DNA of 64,000 bases from positions 6,552,501 to 6,616,500 of the forward strand of contig NC_092571.1 of the NCBI RefSeq assembly GCF_037975245.1, in the 5' to 3' direction. How positions within the stretch are numbered: position 1 is the first letter of the stretch; each line of letters opens with the position of its first letter. The notes beneath the pieces are model-generated. The model was not told where the DNA came from, searched no databases, and saw only the letters and a list, made by a program, of their open reading frames with translations. Source of the stretch: Apostichopus japonicus. Taxonomy: Eukaryota; Echinodermata; Holothuroidea; Aspidochirotida; Stichopodidae. The position numbers were made by a program, and so were the translations under genes. This document shows positions 1-13,095 of the stretch, piece after piece.

Positions 1-2285
<2,285 letters not shown>

Positions 2286-2288
2286 CTA

Positions 2289-2560
2289 CAGGCGCGTATC
2301 CAGGGGGGGGGGCGTTGGGGGCGCGCGCGAAAAGAGGAGAGAAAAACATAGAAGAAAAAAGGGAAAAAGAGGGGGAAAAAAGAAAAAGAGGAGAGGAAGG
2401 AAGGGAAAAGAAAAAGAAGAAAGAGAGAAAAGGAGAAAAAGAGGGAGTAAAAGATAAACGCCAAGACCTCGGGAAGAGAAAGAGGAACAGTTATAATAAC
2501 AGCGCTGATAGCTATTATATACACAGGGTAGCCAGTGACAGATCGAGGATTACGTAGGGG
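2289..2560. mobile_element. hAT-like terminus followed by a purine-rich tract
   Basis: CAGGCGCGTATCCAG followed by a G run resembles the terminus seen inverted at about 4254-4268. The sequence then becomes almost pure A/G from about 2330 to 2450, giving long Lys/Glu/Arg-rich open frames on the plus strand that are compositional and not genes. No matching right terminus or target duplication was found, so this is read as a fragment. Confidence 0.4.
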
Positions 2561-2865
2561 ACGTGCGCCTCACCCTACCCCTTACACCGACAACTCCATT
2601 TTTGACGTTCCATTTTTCCTCTCTCACTAATGTATCCATATATATACTATATATGGTCTATCATAACGCGTGTGTGTGTGTGTATATGGACGCCTTAAAC
2701 AATTGTACAATTGTGCTATGGAACCAACTGTGGCTGGTCTTGAACTCAACCGAGTCGTCGGGGAACATGACGCATGACGCCCCCCCCTCCCCTGAGCAAA
2801 TTTTCTTTATGATATCGCTATAGTAATTTCAAAATAGACAATGATTAGATGCAACTTACAAGGCA

Positions 2866-3011
2866 TGGGAAGTGTCATTTCCAGCGATCTGGGAGGCATT
2901 TTCGGCCAAAATTTTCTTGTACGCTTCGCGCCAACTCATGGTGGCGCTACGCTTAGATAGTTTGCCTACAAGCTTCGCCCATCCCTTGGCAAATTACTCG
3001 CTACACGCCTG
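2866..3011 (+). mobile_element. right-end fragment of a non-autonomous element
   Basis: It shares with 4120-4268, 20050-20204 and 41180-41278 a block containing TTCTTGTACGC, GCGCCAAC, ATGGTGGCGC and GCTTAGATAG. It ends in CTCGCTACACGCCTG, a hAT-like right terminus. Only the right part is present. Confidence 0.55.
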
Positions 3012-3111
3012 TTCGAATTTGTAAAGCAAAGAGCAGATATCACATTTTATCAGTGAGCATGAAAATGCATGTTCCAGGATGAACAGCCTCAAAACTGTCT
3101 ATGTGTGTAGT

Positions 3112-3584
3112 CAAAGGCGTAGGAGCCCAATTGGATTTGGGGGCTGTAACGATTTGCATGAAAAATATGACCAAAATTTTGCGTCCAACATGTTAATGTC
3201 AATATTATATAAGCAAGCATCGGTCATTACATCGCATGGCAACGTGTACCGTACGGTCCGTGAAAAGTTGCACAGTATACCGCGGGATGCTAATGTAAAC
3301 AAGGAAATGTCTTATGTAGATGGAGCAAAAGCATACAGGTCCAATTATCTCAAAACTCTCTTTTATAGTAGTAATGACGAATTAGTCGGCCAAGCTTAGA
3401 ACTTTATTTTAATTACCAAGGAGATCATTTTTAAACTATTCATTTCCTTAAGTTACATCATTGCTATTTATTTTTCTTTCAGTAAAAAGTGCCCGAAAAA
3501 TTCTCAGCATATTGCCCGAATTTTCAGTGGGAAAAATTGGTTGGGGGGAGGGGGCTGCAGGCCCGCCCGCCTCCTACGCCTATG
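3112..3584. mobile_element. non-autonomous hAT-like element with perfect 8-bp TSD
   Basis: The left terminus CAAAGGCGTAGGAG and the right terminus, read inverted as CATAGGCGTAGGAG, differ at one of 14 positions. The element is flanked by an exact 8-bp repeat TGTGTAGT (3104-3111 and 3585-3592). Termini of the CAN(A/G)GGCGTA type with 8-bp target duplications are hallmarks of hAT transposons. No transposase is present; the 106-residue open frame inside is not recognisable. Flanking sequence on both sides resembles parts of the repeat at 19.65-20.2 kb, so it sits in or belongs to that composite. Confidence 0.8.
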
Positions 3585-3592
3585 TGTGTAGT

Positions 3593-4268
3593 GTTCGGTT
3601 TCGAAATATCTGATATCGGAAATATCTGCTATTTTTCATTTCCTTCAACAAAGTTTTATAATAGCCGTTATAACAGGTTTTAATATTTCTACACCAATAT
3701 ATTAACTGTGTCTGAATTTTCGAAAATTTCCTGGCCAACATTCTTCATCATACTTCCTTCTACTAGTGCAGTTTTGACCCGACTGTTAGGGGTTCAAGGA
3801 GGTTTTTCTATATTGGTTGTCCATAGATTGAATTTTGTGCAACATTATGGGTCTGTTTTGAAGTGATTTTATTCACGAGAAATGTGAATTTTCAAATTCT
3901 GAACAAATAATGGGCTTAAAACCTTGAAAACTGGGGCTTTCGGATATTGTGGGCCGTGACGTAGAATCACCTACAAAAGCAATGAATGATCCACGGGACA
4001 TGCAATGAGGTCGAACATGATGTGTGACTGCATGGTGACAAACTTCCAAAAGGTTATGGATGGAAAAAAAAACTATTGGGAACTACTTGGTTCTCAGGCA
4101 AAAATGTACATCTGGTTGATCATTTTCAAGCCCGAGAAGTGCCATTTCCGGTGATCTGGTGGGTATCAAAACCAGAAATTCTCTTGTACGCTCCGCGCCA
4201 ACCGATGGTGGCGCTCCGCTTAGATAGTAATTCGCGCCCCCCGGCTAGAAAATCCTGGATACGCCCCT
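3593..4268 (+). mobile_element. right half of a composite element also found at 19.65-20.2 kb
   Basis: From about 3870 the sequence runs in parallel with 19815-20204, including AATGTGAATTTTCAAATTC, TTGTGGGCCG, GACGTAGAATCACCTAC and TGGTTCTCAGGCAAAA. It ends in CTGGATACGCCCCTG, a hAT-like right terminus. The left half of the same family lies at about 3009-3180. About 690 bp present here are absent from the 20-kb copy. No coding capacity. Confidence 0.65.
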
Positions 4269-7200
4269 GATCTAAGAGTCAAAGAATATATGAAACTATT
4301 TCAAAAACAATGATCAATTAAATTGTCTGCCGATCATTTTGCATATTCAAAAGCTTACTGATTAAATGAACCGTCATCTACACCCATATATAGGAAAGTA
4401 AGGGGAATACCCCCCTCCCCTCCCCTGATGCTGTCGCTGTAGCTGTACCATCCATTGTATTTCCCCTCGATAGGTCCCTCAGATACTCACTAAAGAGACC
4501 AGTCCTAGTTGTAGGAACCTTTGCAGCCACTGAAATGAATCACTTTAGTCCCACTTCTTTCATAATGTCCTCACTTCTTTCATAATGTCCACCTTATATA
4601 AAGCAATCGCAGTGATTGGCAGGAGATGTGTTTGATTAGCTCATGGGACAAAGACCCTTTTTCCAAATGGTGGAGCATGAGGCTGAGTGGGCCTGCCACG
4701 TCAACAAAGTTCCTTAATTGATTTTGCAGGTCAAATTCTATTGGAAACCGATGTTTGAGTTTGGTCACTATTACCAAGGTACTGAAACAACTTGTGCAGT
4801 ACCCTTTATATAATTCCAATTTTATGGCAGTTACAAAGTAACTTGTTTAAATTGGATTTGTTTTTACTATATTTTTGAAAGTGAACGTAAAGCGAGATGT
4901 GGACAATAAAGTAAAGGTCTAATTTGTAAACAAACAATATCGAATTGCTATAATTGCGAAATGTGTCACTAAAATAGACTACACAGAGGCAGGTATTAGA
5001 AAGCAGTAAATATAATCTGCCTGATTCAATTATATGACGCGCGGTTTAACATCTGTTAAACTGCCGGAGATATTGCTGGCCATCGTTTTAATAATTAACA
5101 TATCATCATTACAGCCAGTTTTTCTTCCTCTTCGCTCACGGATGCTCTATGCTTGCTCCACTAGTGCCCCACTCTTGTCCATTTGTTGCCTCTAAATGAG
5201 ATAAGCAGATCAATCAAATTTGGGGCAAATATATCTGGTGTTTGTTTGTTTGGATCGAATGTGAGAACCTTAAAAAATACTCCTTCGGAATGACTAAATT
5301 AAAACCTAAGTATAATCTGTGATGTCGATTGATCCTGGCATCAAATCAAGTTGTTTTCAAAACCAACGAATAGCACAAATAAACCTCATTTCTTAATTCA
5401 CAAAACAGAAATACCACAAATCCACGAAAGAGGCCTCTCGGACCATCTCTGTCATGCCTCCATGGTCTAATCTTAGAAATATTTCACAAATTATTACAAA
5501 TTTAAGTGATTTTGCAAGATATGGATATTTGCAAGTGGGCATTTTAGCCAAATCGGAAAGAAACCGTCGGTCGCCGCTGTAAGAAATTAAAGTTTGTCAG
5601 AATATATAGACTTTGTAGAATGCAAATGTTAGTTACCCTCCCCCCCTCCCCTCTGTACCCCATTAAGACATACTTTTGTTTTATCTGAGACTGCTTTTGC
5701 CACCCTGATTAAAATTTCTCCGTGGTAGTATTTCTTTCGAAAAGATTGTCATATATCATTTACTTCAAGGCAATGAATCAAAAAGGGGTTGTGGCCGTCA
5801 GTTCTTTGAAGCCGGTCCACATATTGAAGATTCTGGGGGCGCCCCTCAAAAAAAGATTTTGGCGTAAAATGGCTGAATGATGCATTCTGAGGTATACTTA
5901 AACTACATATATTAGGTATCTAATTTGGTCTAACCGCAATATTGAGGGTAATGATCACTTTTTAATTTTGTGGGGTGGGGGTGTGGGGTGCGGGTGTGGG
6001 TTGCGGGGTTCACAATTTTCTGACAAATTATTGTATCTATACTATGCGTAACACCATTGTTGCACATTTTGTTTGGGAAAAAAGTCAGATCATTAACCAA
6101 TCTTCTGGAAGTAAGATAGAACACAGGGAAAAGCTTGTATCGTTTACGAAATAAATATTTAATTCTGACGGCATCACTGAGTTGTTCGATATCATAGTTC
6201 CACAAACAAAACATCCTTGTTTTATTTATAATTTGGAAAATAAAATGCAATTATCGTTTAATATCGTCATAAGTGTCGAACATGAGGGCATTTTACAGAG
6301 AATTATGTCCCATCCAACAGCCCCCCCCCCCCTCCCAACCGAACTGGCCACATTTGGTTCCACAAACATAACGTTTGTCATAATATAAAATAGTAGCTAT
6401 AAGTGAGATAACTAAATAACTAACAGTTAGAGGACGGTTAAATGAACTAAATCACCCTGAAATCACATATTGATTATCTTTTTGAATAAACTATTTATTT
6501 GGAGGTAGCAGATGAGGTGACATTATATAAAGTTTCGGTCCCCTGATTAGAGCAATACGTTGTACTCTACTCGTTCCGTCTTTAATTGTTATGTAGACCA
6601 TTGAGAATTGTGTATTGCTATTCCTTTCTAGCTTTCTGTTGTGAGTGTGGGCGGGGTGTGTGTGTGGGGGAGGGGGGGTAGGGGTGGACAGTGCTAAAGA
6701 TGTAAAATGTGAAACCCAATAGTGTGCATATTGTGCGAATTTAATTATTGTTATACAATGAGGCAACAAACATTACTGCAATAATTGTGTTATTATTACA
6801 AACTAAATAGTGGGCCAGCTATTTTTGGATGTCATGATGAAATGAGGGAGATAATGTTTAAATCGAAAAAAAAAAATAAAGCATAATGTTACAAATACAC
6901 AATAACTGCTAGTATTCTGGCCAACGTCAAGGGCTGGATTTATCACAGCGTCATACGCAAATTTTACTTACATAAATGGTTGTTAATGTGTTTAGAGCAA
7001 TCATTCAGGAAAGGTATGTCTAAATTAGCGAACAAGAAACCAATTTCTTCAGCTCGCGATAGCATATAGTCTACGACGCATTAGTGACTAAATTCACATC
7101 ACACTTGAAAAGGCATTGATATAACAGTACAAGTGAATGTTACAGGGTAGTTTAATACTGGTGTGAGGGAGCTGTTTCCGTACAGTAAAACACTGAATAT

Positions 7201-8225
7201 TCAGATCGTAGACGACAACATGTGGTGAAAGATAACCAACAAGAAGAGCTGCAGGTTTAAAAACTGCAAGAGATTTCAACGGGGTGTTTATTTTACGAAA
7301 AGCTTATAAATTATAAGGAAATATGTTGACGTGAATGTTCCATTTATTTTGCAAATCTACACAATGGAATCTGTGGCGACAAAAATTGTATATTATTACT
7401 GGAGCGTTTCGAAGTTGTAAGCAGTTGAGATGTATCCAGAAAGGCCACTCATATGACATAATAGTATATGCGTCACTATTATGGACTCTGGTCCCCAGTC
7501 GTTGGTTATAAAGGTCTCTTCTTCACTCAGAACGATACAGTTAACCGGTCAGTGTAGATATCAGCGGCTTTCTCGTATAATATCAATCGGGGTTTTTATA
7601 TGATGAACAACAATGGAGAGAAAAGAAGGTGGAAAGTTCATATGTCTGTAAAATAATGAGAAAATATTTTATTTACACAAACATTTTCCTAATTCTTATT
7701 AAATAGACTTTTTCTCCTAATTATGTTTGCCTCACTACCAATTTCATTACTTGTCTTTTATAAGTGTAACACGAAAAAAAATTCCTTGTTGTTGAAATAT
7801 TTCAGAATCAACCCTGCTTATCTCAGCCCGTAAAAAATTCAAACAAACCACAAAAAAAGGGGTTATAAGTTTATTTTACTACGTTCACCGATCAAGGCTC
7901 TTTATCCAAGTTATCAATACCAAAGTATTGAAGAGGTGTGAAGTTTCATTAGTATTAAATAAATTTCAAACACAATCATCAATTAAAAAACCAAAACAAT
8001 GCATTGCTTTCGGGATTGCCAATTTGGTGCGATGTCCTTGCAGAGAAATGGAGTTTATCTAACGATTTTGATGGATGGTTATTTGTAAATTATTTAAAGT
8101 AGATTCCCGTATTTAATGCAACGTGAAATAATTATGTATTTCATTTAAAAGGTTTGTTATCTCTACCTGTGGTATGTTTTTGGTTTCGATGATAATCGTA
8201 AACTATGCATGAATGCAGGCGGAGA
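4269..8225. other. non-coding, nothing recognised
   Basis: AT-rich sequence with short open frames on both strands, none with recognisable protein motifs. G/T-rich simple tracts occur near 5970-6005 and 6640-6690. A 79-residue minus-strand frame at 4580-4819 was considered but has no assignable family. Confidence 0.55.
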
Positions 8226-8284
8226 GTGTGTGTATGTGTGTATGTATGTATGTATGTATGTATGTATGCATGTATGTATGTATG
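8226..8284. repeat. (GTAT)n microsatellite
   Basis: A run of TGTG then repeated GTAT units, interrupted once by GCAT. The His/Tyr/Ile/Thr-repeat open frames on the minus strand are translations of this array. Confidence 0.95.
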
Positions 8285-9195
8285 GACGCATGTGATATGA
8301 GAATTGAGCACATCTCCTGTGTATATCATGTATCGTTGTTTCAGTATTTTCCACGACTAACCGAGACCTGATAACGTGGAAAATGTAATATATAGGAAAA
8401 TGGGTACAGTGCACAAGGAGGCGTGAAAATTTACGAGTTCTTTTTAGACCGACATGTATTCAATGTGCATCTATATACAGTATTTATGACAGAACCCATC
8501 ATTGTGTAGCTAGTGCAATTGATGCACACGACGGATTTGTTGCAAGTAATCAAATATAGCTCACCGCCCCATCCCCCCTCCCAATGTTACGATGAGTGAA
8601 GAATGCTCTGGCTTTATTTAGTAGCCTTGTACGCTATCAATGAAATCGTAGGTCTCCAACTAAGACACCACCCTGCTCAGTAGCGTTGTGGGGGGGGGGG
8701 GGCGGTCACATGCGCACAGCCTGTGGGGTTATGGGGTCGATATCACACGTTTTTTGAAGATTCTACCATTTCAGAGTAATTAATGATTTAGCTAACGAGG
8801 CTCTCAAAGGCTTGGAAACGAATCTACGCTATGTCGGGAGGGGGAGGCAGGGATGAGAGCCAGGGCCGAGGGGCATCCCCCCTGGAGTTAGGGCTAAGTC
8901 AATTGCTTGAAAAGTCGGGCAATGCGGGTCCTATGGAAGGTTTTCTCAGGAAAACATTGTTCAGCACATCCCCTTGCACCCGTCGAGTGATTATCCTATG
9001 GGCAGAAGGGTGGTTTCCTAAATTCCCACACTTTATAAAAATACTCACTTGGAAATTTTTACTCTGACTAATGATTCCATGATCATTCATTGTTAAAACG
9101 AATCGCCTTAATTTTGCAAATTCCCCTTTTTTTCGCGCATTAGTCATTGTATCAATACATTGAGGAAAACTCTTGAGGTATGCGACTTGCAACTT
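8285..9195. other. non-coding, nothing recognised
   Basis: It contains a poly-G run at about 8689-8702. No gene or element boundary could be supported. Confidence 0.5.
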
Positions 9196-9230
9196 CCCCC
9201 CCCCCCCAAAAAAAAAAAAAAAAAAAAAAA
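9196..9230. repeat. adjacent poly-C and poly-A runs
   Basis: Twelve C followed directly by twenty-three A. The A run might be a relic retrotransposon tail, but no element body was identified beside it. Confidence 0.9.
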
Positions 9231-9290
9231 CGCTGGGAAGGTAAAACTTTCATTTCTCGTGTCTTCAGATCCTCGAAACACATGTCTGAT

Positions 9291-10595
9291 AGACTTTGAA
9301 CTGGTTCTGATTACTACCAACGAGGCTGAGTTCAGACAAGTTGTTATATCGGGCTGCTACTTTGACTTCTGCCAAAGCCTATGGAGGAGGGTCCTGCAGA
9401 TTGATTTGGCTGGCAGATACAGGCGGACGCCTGAGGAAGCGAATCAGGAAGTTCATGACCATCGGCTACCTGCCACTTGTCCTTGTCAGGCTCAATTTCT
9501 GGGAATTGGTGACTAACAACTCCACTCAACGCCTGGTGGCTGGCTACCCTGCAAGGCAGCAGTTCATTCAATACCTGGAGAATAACTACATCAGCGACAA
9601 TGGAAACTTTCCTGCCCAGTTGTGGAATGTCTTCCATCGAGACAATGACAAACGGACAAACAACCATGCATGTTGAAGGTAACTATAATATTTGGCATGG
9701 GTGGGGCCAGAGAAGGGACAGGGCTGCATCCCCTTTCCCATGAACCGCATATTTATAGAGCCACTGGGCATCTGCTACTAGGGAGTGGTGGAGAAATGTG
9801 GAAATGCTTGTGTTGAATTGCTAGAGATTTTTTTTGTGACGGTTGTAGAGATGTAAACATCTTGCGGGTAGGTTGAGGCATTCGAGAAAAAAAAATCAAA
9901 TGAGACCGTACTTTAGAGAATTTTGGAGATATTTTCAAAAATCACGGATAAATGTAACTACAGATTTCTTTGAGGCTCCTGATTTGAGTCCTGTAATGTG
10001 TTAGCTAGTTGGAATTGATAGGGTCAGTTGATAGAAGTTTTGACTTTGCATTAACATTGAATCAGATTACACTTAGGGTGGGTCAGCTATTACATTTAGC
10101 TTTAATTTTTATTACATTTAGGGTGGGTATTACATTTAGGGTTGTTATTACATTGAGCGGTGATACACGGCTAACGTGCTTTGTGTATGCCATGGGAAAA
10201 AATATTTTTAATTTTATAATTGAATAGACTTATCATACTTATTACACTTACTTGCCTGCCCTACCGTCGACTGTCTAGTATGGGTTAGATTTCCCTGTCA
10301 ATCAGGATCATAATATGGATTTCTTCTCTTCAGGATTCCATCAGAGATGGAACAACATCATAGGCCGGGCCCACTGTCACTTTGGCTGTTCCTTCGGAAA
10401 ATGAAGGATGAACAGCACCTGCTGGAGATCACTGTGGCTAGTGCCAGGAGAGGGGAAGCACCTCCCCACAGGAGGAAGACACTGGTGGACCCTGCAGCAA
10501 CGGATAACGAGGCTACGGGATGAATACCTCAACGGTAAGCGGACACTGCAACGCTACTGGAATGCAGTAGTTTATGTTATTAAATCGTACGTGTG

Positions 10596-10596
<1 letters not shown>
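9291..10596 (+). pseudogene. MULE (Mutator-like) transposase C-terminal part, two exons, frameshifted
   Basis: The first block (about 9291-9678) encodes in sequence DFELV, GCYFDFCQSLWRR and AGRYRR. After a frameshift near 9430-9446 it continues with GYLPLVLVRLNF, FIQYLENNY, QLWNVFHRD and RTNN. After an intron at 9679-10333 (GTAACT donor, CTTCTCTTCAG acceptor) the second block reads FHQRWNNIIGRAH, then, shifted, LRKMKDEQ and LQQRITRLRDEY. This order matches the C-terminal third of MULE transposases, the nuclear enzymes that move Mutator-like DNA transposons. The frame is broken at least four times, including a 4-bp CATG duplication at 9666-9672 that ruins the motif spanning the splice (V-E-G/F-H). 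The N-terminal and catalytic region are not seen, so this is a dead fragment. Bases around the junction keep splice consensus, which suggests an ancestral intron and not an insertion. Confidence 0.85.

Positions 10597-10598
<2 letters not shown>

Positions 10599-10640
<42 letters not shown>
10599..10640. repeat. (TA)n microsatellite flanked by an inverted CGTGTGA/TCACACG
   Basis: About 20 TA units. CGTGTGA at 10590-10596 and TCACACG at 10641-10647 flank it as an inverted pair, so the whole can form one hairpin. It separates the MULE pseudogene from the tRNA-like SINE. Confidence 0.95.
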
Positions 10641-10644
<4 letters not shown>

Positions 10645-10805
10645 ACGCCAGTAGAATCACTGTGGTCGAGTGGTACGGACTTCGTGACACAAGATCTGGG
10701 GTTCGATTCCTACCTTCGCTTGATGAGTCCCAAAAGGACGAAACAGGTCGTGAAGTGGAATTTTTCTGGTGTGTTATTCTTTATTCATTTACTATATATA
10801 TATGT
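10641..10805 (+). mobile_element. tRNA-like SINE carrying a hammerhead motif
   Basis: TGGTCGAGTGG (A-box-like, about 10663-10673) and GGTTCGATTCC (exact B box, 10700-10710) are spaced as in an internal RNA polymerase III promoter. The intervening bases fit a degenerate tRNA of the Ser/Leu type, but the T stem is not fully paired, so it is not a working tRNA. The hammerhead fold follows at once and its outer stem uses part of the B box. The element appears to end in an AT-rich tail (ATTCTTTATTCATTTAC then TATATA) near 10805. No flanking duplication was identified and the left limit is uncertain. SINEs with this tRNA-promoter plus hammerhead design are known from schistosomes (the Sm-alpha family). 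Confidence 0.65.
10706..10761 (+). ncRNA. type-I hammerhead ribozyme-like motif
   Basis: Stem I is CTTCGC (10714-10719) with GTGAAG (10750-10755). It is extended past an internal loop (TAC against T) by ATTCC (10706-10710) with GGAAT (10757-10761). The core TTGATGA (720-726 of that kilobase) is followed by stem II GTCC/GGAC closing loop CAAAA, then GAAA (10740-10743). A minimal stem III follows (A-U, C-G across 10743-10748), and the cleavage triplet GTC ends at 10749. Every conserved core base is present except C3, which is T, leaving a U-G wobble in place of the C3-G8 pair. The internal loop in stem I beside a loop on stem II is the arrangement natural hammerheads use for tertiary contact. 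The very short stem III is typical of retroelement-borne versions, which often act as dimers. The C3 change predicts weak or no activity for this copy. Confidence 0.72.
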
Positions 10806-10810
10806 AGCGG

Positions 10811-12430
10811 GCTCAAAAAGCAGGCTCCCCACCCCACAAAGTTCTGTTTTTAAACAATGGGACTTCCCCTCATCAAACCATTTTAGCTTCTAGACAGTTC
10901 ATCCTCTAGAAGCACCCCCATGTACATAATCATAGATCCCGTCCGTCTGGAATGCAGACTGTCATAGGTTAGGGTCCTGTGTGTGAGGACCACACATGAA
11001 TCTTGCAAGCAAGTGCCCTACTCATAACATATCTGATGTTTGTGTTCCATTACATTTCCTTATCAGGTATGTTGAGTTTCTTTCTTAATTTGCATGAGTT
11101 ACTTTAAGTAAAATACTAGAGAGGCTAAAGGTTGTACTTAAACTTCATAATCACATTGTTGTCAATTAAGATGTAAAGTTATAGAGTGGCTCAGCCCATC
11201 GCAGAATTATTTCAGTAGGTCTATGTACTGTAGTGATGCTATGTATTGAAAACAATAGGCTTTGAACTGCATATAACAGGGTAGGCCATGTGATCACATG
11301 TATCATGCTTGGTGAGCAGAAGTGTAGTACTGGGCAGGACCATTCCATTTATTACTACTACTAGAGGGTCATACCATATATCCTGGGGTTAGTGGTCAGT
11401 TGAGAGCTACTAGGGAAGATTAGAGTACAGCAGGTAGCTATGACCTTGAGAGTTCATTATGTTGAACCTTGTTGCTGGTGATATAAATGTATAGGAAGGC
11501 ATTTAGGGTTGTATGCGTAGTCCAGCATAGCTATTGTTTTACATTGAAGTATTGGAAAGACATTTTCAGGGTATTATTTCAGTTAGTTGATTGCATGGTA
11601 ACTGTAACAAGTTAAAGGAGCATAATGACATTTTATTACAAGTAGTATTATTCCAGTTATTTAGTCATGCTCATGTTCTATGGAAGATTAAGGGTTATGA
11701 TTTATACAGTATGTTGCTTTGAAATGACATTACGGTAGCTAGACCATCGTCATGCGGTGAATTGAGACAACTAAGCTTAATGTTCTTAGCAGTTAAAAGT
11801 GATGAAGGTCACTTAGCACTAGCTTAGGGAAGTTCATCCTCATGGTGAAGTGTCATCAAGGACATTGTTTAATATTCTTTACTCTTCTCTTTCTTCATTG
11901 AATTATCTATATGTTCATTACCTATCTTTTGTAAATGTATCTTAGCTTTAAAAGTGTGACGCTGTGCAATGTAGGAGTAATGGTAAATCCTATTTGGTAA
12001 CAGGCAACACATAGATTTAACTGTTTTTATGCAACTCCAGTCAAACTGTCATGCCATGTATTGTTTATATTCTACAGCAGTTATTATTGTATTCAGTAAG
12101 ATGCTAGTAATGGTCATGTATTAACAGTAGCACCTATGCAGAGGTAATGCCTGCATGTTGTTGTATTATGATCCGGTTTCAGGAGGATCCCCAAATTACC
12201 AATTAGTTTAGAGTGAAGCTTCAAATAGGATCGTTCGTTTAAGCAGTGTTTATCCATGCTTAAGTTCATATGTTACAAAGTAAGAGATTAAGTGGACTTT
12301 TGTAACCCGAAGGATAATAAAGACACACGAATCTTGCCCTACTCTTGCCCTGCTCATAAAATATCTGATGTTCATTCATACTTAGTAAAGATTCCTAAAT
12401 CCTATTGGTCCATTCAGGTCAGCTGACCGT
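10811..12430. other. non-coding, with one internally duplicated segment
   Basis: No exon is supported. A segment near 10985-11045 (ACACATGAATCTTGC, TGCCCTACTCATAA, ATATCTGATGTT) recurs in the same orientation near 12315-12372, so a short dispersed repeat is present twice. Nothing else was recognised. Confidence 0.5.
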
Positions 12431-12558
12431 GGTTAATCCTGTGAGTAACGCACGGTAAAATTACGGGGCATCACTTTAATAAATCTTTGGTTATATGTAA
12501 CCAAAAATGTTTTGTTTTATGATTTTTCCCCCACACAAATGGTAGTGTATGAATGAAC

Positions 12559-12724
12559 GGGGTAAATCAACGGTCTAGCGTGCGTTACTCACATGATTAA
12601 TGCACTCCGGGTGTAAATGCTATCGCTGGATGCACTCGGGCTCCGCCCTCGTGCATCGCTTGCATTATCCCCCGATCGTGCATTAATCCTGTGAGTAACG
12701 CACGCTAGACCGTTGATTAACCCC
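12559..12724. mobile_element. palindromic MITE with 47-bp terminal inverted repeats
   Basis: The left arm 12559-12605 and right arm 12678-12724 are inverted copies that differ at about two positions. Both contain TCAACGGTCTAGCG, TGCGTTACTCACA and ATTAATGCAC. The outer ends are GGGG/CCCC. The interior has a second palindrome around 12632-12660 (GATGCACTCGGG against CTCGTGCATC), so the whole can fold as one long hairpin. A further partial arm copy (TTAATCCTGTGAGTAACG) lies at about 12434-12455. No target duplication could be fixed, so the superfamily is undecided. Confidence 0.85.
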
Positions 12725-12760
12725 TTATTTAACATTTCCTTGAAATGACGTGGAGGCAAC

Positions 12761-12819
12761 ATATACATATATATATATATATAAATACATATATTTATAT
12801 ATATATATATATAGATATA

Positions 12820-12872
<53 letters not shown>
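12761..12872. repeat. (TA)n-rich microsatellite
   Basis: Interrupted AT dinucleotide array. The Tyr/Ile-repeat open frames on both strands are artefacts of it. Confidence 0.97.
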
Positions 12873-12873
<1 letters not shown>

Positions 12874-13005
12874 TCCACTTTATACTGGCCCACCTAAAAT
12901 ACTGGTTAGTTCTATTCTGCGACTGCACACTTGATTTTCTTTTTACAATTATTTTACTAATAATGCATTGTGGGATATTTTCGACATCCTGAACATTTTG
13001 ATGAA

Positions 13006-13095
13006 TCGGGGACATTTTCGGGGACACTTGTTCATCGGGGACAGCACACTGTAATCGGGGACTGTCCTCAAAAATCGGGGACGTCTGGTCACCTT
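13006..13095 (-). mobile_element. possible transposon terminus with repeated CGGGGAC motif
   Basis: The motif CGGGGAC occurs five times in about 80 bp and the block ends in GACGTCTGGTCACC, which read inverted (GGTGACCAGACGTC) looks like a DNA-transposon end. No partner terminus was found, so the family and extent are uncertain. Confidence 0.35.

Noticed and set aside
4076-4270. Apparent conserved peptide YAPRQPMVALRLDS in frames at 4.2 kb and 41.2 kb
   Set aside because: The similarity is that of the shared non-coding subterminal DNA block; a third copy at 20 kb breaks the peptide and the frames lack coding context.
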